This document shows, piece after piece, positions 57,848 to 64,000 of a stretch of DNA of 64,000 nucleotides (position 1 is its first letter; the number at the start of each line of letters is the position of its first letter). The DNA comes from Streptomyces pyxinae (GTDB lineage: Bacteria; Actinomycetota; Actinomycetes; Streptomycetales; Streptomycetaceae): contig NZ_JANUGQ010000012.1 in NCBI RefSeq assembly GCF_024756275.1, forward strand, positions 62,001-126,000. The letters are read 5' to 3'. The notes beneath the pieces were generated by a model. The model made no database searches. It was not told the origin of the DNA and saw nothing but the letters and a program-made list of their open reading frames with translations. Both the position numbers and the translations under genes were made by a program.

Positions 57848-59089
57848 ATGCCCGCAGATCTCGCCGTCATCGGCCTCGGCCACCTCGGACTGCCCCTCGC
57901 CCAGGCCGCCACCACCGCCGGGGTGGCCACCGTCGGCTTCGACACCGATCCCCGCCCCGTCGCGGAACTCGCGGCCGGGCGCCCCCCGGTCGACGGCTCG
58001 CTCACCGCCTCGGAGATCCGCCGGATGCTCTCGGGGGGCTTCCGGCCCACCACCAACCCCACCGAACTCGGCCGGGTGCGCACCGCCGTCATCTGCGCCC
58101 CCACCCCGCCCGGCGCCGACCGCGCCCCGGACCTCACCGCCGTCACCGACGCCGCCCGGGCCCTCGCCGCCCGGCTCCGTCCGAACACCACGGTGCTGCT
58201 GGAGTCCCCGGTCCACCCCGGCACCACCGAGGAGGTGCTGCGGCCGCTCCTGGAGGCCGGATCCGGGCTGCGGGCGGGCCGCGACTTCCACCTCGCCTAC
58301 TCCCCCGGCCGTCTCGACCCGGGCAACCGCGCCCAGGAGTACGCCCACACCCCCCGGGTGATCGGCGGCCTCACCCCCGCCTGCACCGAGGCGGCGGCGG
58401 CCTTCTACGGACGGCTCACCGACAAGGTGGTCCGGGCCCGGGGCCCGCGCGAGGCGGAGACGGTCAAGGTGCTGGAGACCAACTTCCGCCATGTCAACAT
58501 CGCGCTGGTCAACGAGATGGCGGTGCTCTGCCACGAACTCGGCGTCGATCTCTGGGACGTCATCCGGTGCGCCGAGACCAAGCCCTTCGGCTTCCAGGCG
58601 TTCCGCCCGGGTCCCGGGGTCGGCGGCCACTCCGTACCGGTCGACACCGTCGGCGGCCACCGCCCGCTGCGACTGGTGGAACTGGCCGGCCAGATCAACG
58701 AGCGGATGCCGCAGTACGTGATCCGGCGGTGCGCCCAGCTGCTCAACGAGCACGGCAAGTCGGCGCGCGGCGCCCGGATCCTGCTGCTCGGCGTCACCTA
58801 CAAGCCCGATCTGCCGGACCGGGAGGCCGCCCCCGCCGGCGAGATCGCCCGGCGGCTGATGGAACTGGGCGCGGTGGTCAGCTACCACGACCCGCATGTC
58901 CTGGACTGGCGGGTACGGGACCGGCCGGTGCCGCGCGCGGACTCGCTCTACGAGGCGGCGGCCGCGGCCGATCTGACGGTGCTGCTCCAGCACCACCGGA
59001 CGTACGACCTCCAGGGCCTGGCCGTCAAGGCGCAGCTCCTGCTGGACACCCGCGGCGCCACCCCGGCCGGCGCCGCCCACCGCCTCTGA
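57848..59089 (+). CDS. UDP-sugar dehydrogenase-like protein lacking the catalytic Cys
   Basis: 413 residues. N-terminal NAD-binding fold (DLAVIGLGHLGLPLAQAATT), SPVHPGTTEEVLRPL, LAYSPGRLDPGN and the central helix region (AETVKVLETNFRHVNIALVN) mark the UDP-glucose/UDP-ManNAc dehydrogenase family (WecC-like). The catalytic Cys of the GVGGHCIPVD motif is Ser here (GPGVGGHSVPVDT). Members that lose the Cys cannot make the thiohemiacetal and may be partly or fully inactive, or stop at an aldehyde. The C-terminal domain has LLGVTYKPDLPDREAAP. ATG at 57848 after GGAAGGAC. No glycosyltransferase neighbours are seen. Confidence 0.88.
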   Translation: MPADLAVIGLGHLGLPLAQAATTAGVATVGFDTDPRPVAELAAGRPPVDGSLTASEIRRMLSGGFRPTTNPTELGRVRTAVICAPTPPGADRAPDLTAVTDAARALAARLRPNTTVLLESPVHPGTTEEVLRPLLEAGSGLRAGRDFHLAYSPGRLDPGNRAQEYAHTPRVIGGLTPACTEAAAAFYGRLTDKVVRARGPREAETVKVLETNFRHVNIALVNEMAVLCHELGVDLWDVIRCAETKPFGFQAFRPGPGVGGHSVPVDTVGGHRPLRLVELAGQINERMPQYVIRRCAQLLNEHGKSARGARILLLGVTYKPDLPDREAAPAGEIARRLMELGAVVSYHDPHVLDWRVRDRPVPRADSLYEAAAAADLTVLLQHHRTYDLQGLAVKAQLLLDTRGATPAGAAHRL

Positions 59090-59160
59090 CCCGCCCCGGG
59101 CACCCGATGAGGGGGCTCGCTCCCGGGCACACGGGAGAGGGACACGGTCCCCCGGGCACA

Positions 59161-59203
59161 CGGAGAGGGGCCCGGACCGCTCATGGGTCCGGGCCCCTCT
59201 CCG
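59161..59203. terminator. Bidirectional hairpin terminator
   Basis: CGGAGAGGGGCCCGGACC / GGTCCGGGCCCCTCTCCG with a 7-base loop: an 18-bp perfect stem between convergent genes. Confidence 0.88.
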
Positions 59204-59344
59204 TAGCGGAACCGCTCCGCTCCCCGGGCCGAAACCGACGCACTCCCCGGGCCGAGAGCGAACCGGGGACCGGGCCGGGAGCGAACCGAGGACCGCGCCG
59301 GTGCGCCGAGGACCGGCCGTCCGGCCGGGCCCCGGCGGCGGCCG

Positions 59345-60469
59345 TCAGCGGCGGTGCTGGGAGTCCGCGACGGTGACCTCGACGCGCTGGAACTCCTTGA
59401 GCTCGCTGTAGCCGGTGGTGGCCATCGCCCGGCGCAGCGCGCCGAAGATGTTCATCGACCCGTCCGGGCTGTGCGAGGGACCGGTGAGGATCTCCTCGGT
59501 GGTGCCGACCATGCCCAGGTCGACCAGCTTGCCGCGCGGTACGTCCTCGTGGACGGCCTCCATGCCCCAGTGGTGGCCCTTGCCCGGCGCGTCGGTGGCC
59601 CGCGCCAGCGGGGAGCCGATCATCACCGAGTCGGCGCCGCAGGCGATGGCCTTCGGCAGGTCGCCGGACCAGCCCACCCCGCCGTCCGCGATGACGTGGA
59701 CGTACCGGCCGCCGGACTCGTCCATGTAGTCCCGGCGGGCGGCCGCGACATCGGCCACCGCGGTGGCCATCGGGACCTGGATGCCCAGGACGTTGCGGGT
59801 GGTGTGCGCGGCGCCGCCGCCGAAGCCGACCAGCACGCCCGCAGCGCCGGTGCGCATCAGGTGCAGGGCGGCGGTGTAGGTGGCGCAGCCGCCGACGATG
59901 ACCGGCACGTCCAGCTCGTAGATGAACTGCTTCAGGTTCAGCGGCTCGGCCGCGCCGGAGACGTGCTCGGCGGAGACGGTGGTGCCCCGGATGACGAAGA
60001 TGTCGACCCCGGCGTCCACGACCGCCTTGGAGAACTGGGCGGTGCGCTGCGGGGAGAGCGCGGCGGCGGTGACCACACCCGAGTCGCGCACCTCCTTGAT
60101 GCGCCGGCCGATCAGCTCCTCCTGGATCGGGGCGGCGTAGATCTCCTGCAGACGGCGGGTGGCGGTGGCCTCGTCCAGGCCGGTGATCTCGTCCAGCAGC
60201 GGCTGCGGGTCCTCGTGGCGGGTCCACAGACCCTCCAGGTTGAGGACGCCGAGGCCGCCGAGCCGGCCGATGCGGATGGCGGTCTCCGGGGAGACCACCG
60301 AGTCCATCGGAGCCGCCAGGAACGGCAGGTCGAACCGGTAGGCGTCGATCTGCCAGGCGATCGAGACCTCCTTCGGGTCCCGGGTGCGCCGGCTCGGTAC
60401 GACGGCGATGTCGTCGAACGCGTACGCCCTGCGGCCGCGCTTGCCGCGCCCGATCTCGATCTCAGTCAC
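59345..60469 (-). CDS. guaB3: GuaB3 family IMP dehydrogenase-like protein
   Basis: 374 residues. TIM-barrel protein related to IMP dehydrogenase but without CBS domains: RRAYAFDDIAVVPSRRTRDP, LGGLGVLNLEGLWTRHEDP, LHLMRTGAAGVLVGFGGGAA and YVHVIADGGVGWSGDLPKAI. The catalytic Cys of IMPDH (in SICTTR) is not there: this position reads GGGAAHTTRNVLGI. Some GuaB3 proteins have been reported to reduce GMP to IMP, so it may be a GMP reductase or a sensor rather than an IMPDH. GTG start at 60469. It follows guaB by 155 bases, with a hairpin between them, in the same direction. Confidence 0.88.
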   Translation of the reverse strand: MTEIEIGRGKRGRRAYAFDDIAVVPSRRTRDPKEVSIAWQIDAYRFDLPFLAAPMDSVVSPETAIRIGRLGGLGVLNLEGLWTRHEDPQPLLDEITGLDEATATRRLQEIYAAPIQEELIGRRIKEVRDSGVVTAAALSPQRTAQFSKAVVDAGVDIFVIRGTTVSAEHVSGAAEPLNLKQFIYELDVPVIVGGCATYTAALHLMRTGAAGVLVGFGGGAAHTTRNVLGIQVPMATAVADVAAARRDYMDESGGRYVHVIADGGVGWSGDLPKAIACGADSVMIGSPLARATDAPGKGHHWGMEAVHEDVPRGKLVDLGMVGTTEEILTGPSHSPDGSMNIFGALRRAMATTGYSELKEFQRVEVTVADSQHRR

Positions 60470-60524
60470 GATGTGTGGCCTTTCCCTCTACGTCTGCGCC
60501 TACCAGTATCCCCGACCCATGCGG

Positions 60525-60560
60525 GAGGGGCGGTTCCGGTCAGGTCCGGAACCGCCCCTC
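60525..60560 (-). terminator. Hairpin between guaB and guaB3
   Basis: 15-bp perfect stem GAGGGGCGGTTCCGG / CCGGAACCGCCCCTC with a 6-base loop. It is 65 bases after the guaB stop, before the guaB3 start. Confidence 0.75.
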
Positions 60561-60624
60561 GCACGCACCGCCGGGCGTCGGCGCGGTCGCACCGCCGCGC
60601 CCGCCCCTCGTCGATCGCTGCCGG

Positions 60625-62127
60625 CTACTTCCGGCTGTAGTTCGGCGCCTCGACCGTCATCTGGATGTCGTGCGGGTGGCTCTCCTTGAGGCCCGCCGAG
60701 GTGATCCGGACGAACCGGCCGCGCTCCTGGAGCTCCGGCACGGTCCGGCCGCCGACGTAGAACATCGACTGGCGCAGACCGCCGACCAGCTGGTGGACGA
60801 CCGCCGCGAGCGGGCCCCGGTAGGGCACCTGGCCCTCGATGCCCTCGGGGACCAGCTTCTCGTCGGAGGCGACGCCCTCCTGGAAGTACCGGTCCTTGGA
60901 GAAGGAGCGCTGCTCGCCCCGGGTCTGCATGGCACCCAGCGAGCCCATGCCCCGGTACGACTTGAACTGCTTGCCGTTGATGAAGAGCAGCTCGCCGGGC
61001 GACTCCTCGCAGCCCGCGAGCAGCGAGCCGAGCATCACCGTGTCGGCGCCGGCGACCAGCGCCTTGGCGATGTCGCCGGAGTACTGGAGCCCGCCGTCGC
61101 CGATCACCGGGACGCCGGCCTCCTTGGCGGCCAGGGACGCCTCGTAGATGGCGGTGACCTGGGGGACGCCGATGCCCGCCACGACCCGGGTGGTGCAGAT
61201 GGAGCCGGGGCCGACACCGACCTTGATGCCGTCCACGCCCGCGTCGATCAGCGCCTGGGCGCCGTCCCGGGTGGCGATGTTGCCGCCGATGACATCGACG
61301 GCGGAGTTCGACTTGATCTTGGCGACCATGTCCCCGACGAGCTTGGAGTGGCCGTGGGCGGTGTCCACGACGATGAAGTCCACGCCCGCCTCGATCAGCG
61401 CCTGGGCGCGCTCGTACGCGTCCCCCGCGACGCCGACGGCGGCGCCGACCAGCAGCCGGCCGTCCTTGTCCTTGGCGGCGTTGGGGTACTTCTCCGCCTT
61501 GACGAAGTCCTTGACGGTGATCAGGCCCTTGAGGACGCCCTCGTCGTCCACCAGCGGCAGCTTCTCGATCTTGTGGCGGCGGAGCAGCTCCATGGCGTCC
61601 ACCCCGGAGATGCCGACCCTGCCGGTGACCAGCGGCATCGGGGTCATGACGTCCCGCACCTGCTGGCTGCGGTCGGTCTCGAAGGCCATGTCGCGGTTGG
61701 TGACGATGCCGAGCAGCTTGCCCGCCCGGTCGGTGACCGGGACGCCGCTGATGCGGAACTTGGCGCAGATGGCGTCGGCCTCGGCGAGCGTGGCATCCGG
61801 GTGGACCGTGATCGGGTCGCTCACCATGCCGGACTCGGACCGCTTCACCAGGTCGACCTGGTTGGCCTGGTCCGCGATGGAGAGATTGCGGTGGAGCACG
61901 CCGACACCGCCCTGGCGGGCCATGGCGATCGCCATCCGGGACTCGGTCACCTTGTCCATGGCGGCCGAGAGCAGCGGGATGTTCACCCGTACGTTCCTGG
62001 AGATGTACGAGGCGGTGTCGATCTGGTCGGGCGCCATGTCCGACGCGCCGGGCAGCAGCAGCACGTCGTCGTAGGTCAGCCCGAGTGTCGCGAATTTTCC
62101 GGGCACTCCGTCGACGTTGGCAGTCAT
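60625..62127 (-). CDS. guaB: Inosine-5'-monophosphate dehydrogenase
   Basis: 500 residues. It oxidises IMP to XMP, the step committed to GMP. TYDDVLLLPGASDMAPDQI at the start, two CBS domains (VSDPITVHPDATLAEADAI; MTPMPLVTGRVGISGVDAM), ADGG-type IVVDTAHGHSKLV, the Cys loop GVGPGSICTTRVVAG, and GYRGMGSL-type phosphate site (FKSYRGMGSLGAMQTRGE). All catalytic residues are present. ATG at 62127. The gene is upstream of guaB3; together with guaA they form the GMP branch. Confidence 0.97.
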   Translation of the reverse strand: MTANVDGVPGKFATLGLTYDDVLLLPGASDMAPDQIDTASYISRNVRVNIPLLSAAMDKVTESRMAIAMARQGGVGVLHRNLSIADQANQVDLVKRSESGMVSDPITVHPDATLAEADAICAKFRISGVPVTDRAGKLLGIVTNRDMAFETDRSQQVRDVMTPMPLVTGRVGISGVDAMELLRRHKIEKLPLVDDEGVLKGLITVKDFVKAEKYPNAAKDKDGRLLVGAAVGVAGDAYERAQALIEAGVDFIVVDTAHGHSKLVGDMVAKIKSNSAVDVIGGNIATRDGAQALIDAGVDGIKVGVGPGSICTTRVVAGIGVPQVTAIYEASLAAKEAGVPVIGDGGLQYSGDIAKALVAGADTVMLGSLLAGCEESPGELLFINGKQFKSYRGMGSLGAMQTRGEQRSFSKDRYFQEGVASDEKLVPEGIEGQVPYRGPLAAVVHQLVGGLRQSMFYVGGRTVPELQERGRFVRITSAGLKESHPHDIQMTVEAPNYSRK

Positions 62128-62383
62128 GACACCTTCCCCAAATGGCCTTGATCGGTGCGGATGTCCATGCTAACGGGCTTCGGCCGTGTCTCATTCCACG
62201 AGCAAGATCAGACAAAAGCTTTGTACGTTCGTCCGTACGCCCCCCCGGGACGCCCCACCGCACACCCGCCCGCCGGCGCACCACCCAGCCGTTCCGCCAC
62301 GGCCCGGCTCACCGCCCGCCGGGCCCGCCGGCGCACCGCTTCGCGCGGCTCGACGGAAGGGCGGATCGGGGGGATCCGGGGGC
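62128..62383. promoter_or_regulatory. guaB upstream region
   Basis: 256 bases between guaB and the shbA stop. TTGTACGTTCGTCCGTACG (62221-62239) shares its first seven bases with the operator-like sequence before purN. The stretch 62195-62225 (ATCAGACAAAAGCTTTGTAC) is AT-rich and should contain the guaB promoter. No gene seen. Confidence 0.4.
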
Positions 62384-62971
62384 CTACTGCTCCGCCAGGG
62401 CCCGGAGCCTGCTGAGCGCGCGGTGCTGGGCCACCCGGACGGCGCCCGGGGACATGCCGAGCATCTGGCCGGTCTCCTCGGCGGTCAGCCCCACCGCCAC
62501 CCGCAGCACCAGCAGCTCCCGCTGGTTCTCCGGAAGGTTGGCGAGCAGCCGCTTGGCCCACTCGGCGTCGTCGCTGAGCAGCGCCCGCTCCTCGGGGCCG
62601 AGCGAGTCGTCGGGCCGCTCGGGCATCTCGTCGGAGGGCACGACGGTGGAGCCCGGGTGGCGCATCGCGGCCCGCTGGAGGTCCGCCACCTTGTGGCCGG
62701 CGATGGCGAAGACGAACGCCTCGAAGGGGCGCCCGGTGTCCTTGTAGCGCGGCAGGGCCATGAGCACCGCGACGCAGACCTCCTGCGCCAGGTCCTCGGT
62801 GAAGTGGCGGGCGTCACCGGGGAGCCGGTTCAGCCGGGTGCGGCAGTAGCGCAGTGCCAGCGGGTGGACATGGGCCAGCAGATCGTGGGTGGCCTGCTCG
62901 TCCCCCTCGACGGCGCGGTGGACGAGTGCGCCGATCGTCCCCCGGGCGGCGGCCGCCTCCTCGTCGCGCAT
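62384..62971 (-). CDS. shbA: ECF-type RNA polymerase sigma factor ShbA
   Basis: 195 residues, sigma-70 region 2 (LALRYCRTRLNRLPGDARHF; EDLAQEVCVAVLMALPRYKD; FEAFVFAIAGHKVADLQRAA) and region 4 (LPENQRELLVLRVAVGLTAE; ETGQMLGMSPGAVRVAQHRA). Its position beside bldM and guaB and its sequence agree with ShbA, the sigma factor that drives hrdB transcription in Streptomyces, hence a growth-essential regulator. No anti-sigma gene is adjacent, as for ShbA. The ATG at 62971 (MRDEEAAAARGTI) is preferred to longer in-frame starts. Confidence 0.85.
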   Translation of the reverse strand: MRDEEAAAARGTIGALVHRAVEGDEQATHDLLAHVHPLALRYCRTRLNRLPGDARHFTEDLAQEVCVAVLMALPRYKDTGRPFEAFVFAIAGHKVADLQRAAMRHPGSTVVPSDEMPERPDDSLGPEERALLSDDAEWAKRLLANLPENQRELLVLRVAVGLTAEETGQMLGMSPGAVRVAQHRALSRLRALAEQ

Positions 62972-63296
62972 CGGACCATGGTGCCCTGCGGACCGCTGGT
63001 CCGTACCGCCGCGTGCGTAGTTGTGCACCGAAGCGTTATGAGCAGGTACGCCGGACCTCATCCCCTGCGCCCTCCCCTTCCGCTCGATTTCCGCTCGATC
63101 GACTCGTCCCCGAGGAACTCCACCCCTCAAGGATGCGGCATCGGGCGGGAAACAGACATCGGGCCTCCGCCGCCCCGTCCGCCGGGCGGCGGACGGGATA
63201 CGTACGGGCCTCCGCCCGCGGACGCCCCCGGACGGCCGGACGGGGTCCGGTGGAGCGACCCCGGCCGCCCGAGCGGGCTCGGCGGACCCGGCGGGC
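62972..63296. promoter_or_regulatory. Spacer between bldM and shbA with a hairpin
   Basis: 325 bases. CCCGTCCGCC / GGCGGACGGG (63174-63197) is a 10-bp hairpin that could end bldM transcription. The shbA promoter is probably near 63010-63060, where the minus strand reads CTCATAACGCTTCGGTGCAC, but the boxes do not fit a consensus well. No gene seen. Confidence 0.5.
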
Positions 63297-63908
63297 TCAG
63301 CGCACCAGACCCCAGCGGAAGCCGAGGGCCACCGCGTGCGCCCGGTCCGAGGCACCCAGCTTCTTGAAGAGCCGCCGGGCGTGGGTCTTGACGGTGTCCT
63401 CGGAGAGGAACAGCTCGCGGCCGATCTCGGCGTTGGACCGGCCGTGGCTCATGCCCTCCAGCACCTGGATCTCCCGGGCGGTGAGGGTGGGCGCGGCGCC
63501 CATCTCGGCCGAGCGGAGCCGGCGCGGCGCGAGCCGCCAGGTCGGGTCGGCGAGCGCCTGGGTGACGGTGGCCCGCAGCTCGGCGCGCGAGGCGTCCTTG
63601 TGCAGGTAGCCGCGGGCACCGGCGGCCACCGCGAGCGCCACGCCGTCCAAGTCCTCGGCGACGGTGAGCATGATGATCCGGGCGCCGGGGTCGGCCGAGA
63701 GCAGCCGGCGGACGGTCTCGACGCCGCCCAGTCCGGGCATGCGCACGTCCATCAGAATCAGGTCCGAGCGGTCCGCGCCCCAGCGGCGGAGGACTTCCTC
63801 GCCGTTGGCCGCGGTCGTCACGCGCTCGACACCGGGCACGGTGGCGACGGCGCGGCGGAGCGCTTCTCGGGCGAGCGGGGAGTCGTCGCAGACGAGGACG
63901 GATGTCAT
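63297..63908 (-). CDS. bldM: Developmental response regulator BldM
   Basis: 203 residues, the exact family length. N-terminal receiver (MTSVLVCDDSPLAREALRRA; DLILMDVRMPGLGGVETVRR with the Asp; LTVAEDLDGVALAVAAGARG) and C-terminal LuxR-type HTH (LTAREIQVLEGMSHGRSNAE; IGRELFLSEDTVKTHARRLF). BldM is an orphan regulator without partner kinase, made under the sigma factor BldN, and acts as a homodimer or with WhiI on sporulation genes. The sequence is very close to what I know of it from S. coelicolor. ATG at 63908 with a GGAGG site 7 bases upstream. The promoter lies at the window edge. Confidence 0.95.
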   Translation of the reverse strand: MTSVLVCDDSPLAREALRRAVATVPGVERVTTAANGEEVLRRWGADRSDLILMDVRMPGLGGVETVRRLLSADPGARIIMLTVAEDLDGVALAVAAGARGYLHKDASRAELRATVTQALADPTWRLAPRRLRSAEMGAAPTLTAREIQVLEGMSHGRSNAEIGRELFLSEDTVKTHARRLFKKLGASDRAHAVALGFRWGLVR

Positions 63909-64000
63909 GACGGGCCTCCGCAGCTGATGCGCGTCACCTTGAGCCTCCAGGCTGGTCGTTTCGTCACCTGAGCGGTAAGCGCTCCCGGACACCCGCCCGA

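Noticed and set aside
1..64000. tRNA, rRNA, CRISPR arrays, IS elements or prophage
   Set aside because: No tRNA T-arm-like motif with matching stems, no spaced direct repeats of CRISPR type, no transposase, integrase or attachment-site duplication was seen.

Overview
The window is one contiguous piece of a very GC-rich actinobacterial chromosome and almost certainly comes from a Streptomyces. GTG and TTG starts are common, codons are strongly GC3-biased, proteins carry Pro/Ala/Gly-rich linkers, and developmental regulators such as BldM and the sigma factor ShbA are present. As far as I recall it, the gene order matches the conserved core block around SCO4768-SCO4825 of S. coelicolor (folD, purH/purN, sucCD, icmB, pcrA, guaA, three kinase-type genes, glpD, guaB paralogues, shbA, bldM). 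No phage, IS, CRISPR, tRNA or rRNA is visible; novelty lies in regulation, decayed enzymes and repeat-rich spacers.

Layout. 1-9.4 kb: partial HTH gene, DUF3017 protein, folD, an RDD membrane protein, purH-purN and two membrane proteins. 9.5-13.7 kb: an HTH/sigma-like membrane protein and the succinyl-CoA synthetase operon sucC-sucD, with a good Crp-type site upstream. 14-23.5 kb: a chaperone-like module made of an overlapping MoxR ATPase-DUF5682-VWA operon and a nearby SWIM zinc-finger plus DUF5691 pair. Both halves have the TTGTCAGTG-N8-(TAnnnT-like) promoter used by the DNA-damage activator PafBC, and pcrA at 30 kb has it too. 23.5-31.6 kb: icmB, a lipase with a rare TTA codon, an M23 peptidase, pcrA, and a probable c-di-AMP (ydaO) riboswitch before an NlpC/P60-like protein that has lost catalytic residues. 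31.8-38.9 kb: membrane protein, esterase, a response regulator/PspC-histidine kinase pair divergent from a second PspC protein, a frameshifted DoxX gene and a cupin. 39-42 kb: guaA, a G-rich repeat tract, then chorismate mutase preceded by a short Phe/Tyr-containing leader peptide and a very strong hairpin, which looks like an undescribed transcription attenuator. 42.8-55 kb: GMC oxidoreductase, succinate-semialdehyde dehydrogenase, 1.1 kb of modular intergenic repeats, then two Ser/Thr kinases flanking a pseudokinase. 55.7-64 kb: glpD, a sugar-nucleotide dehydrogenase, guaB3, guaB, shbA and bldM.

How the genes work together. purN, purH, folD, guaB, guaB3 and guaA cover one-carbon supply, the last steps to IMP and the branch to GMP. 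sucCD and icmB feed acyl-CoA and TCA metabolism. The MoxR/DUF5682/VWA/SWIM/DUF5691 set is the best candidate for an undescribed system: its shared promoter with the repair helicase suggests induction by DNA damage. Homology assignments are from recognition of sequence motifs and memory of the families; no database search was run.
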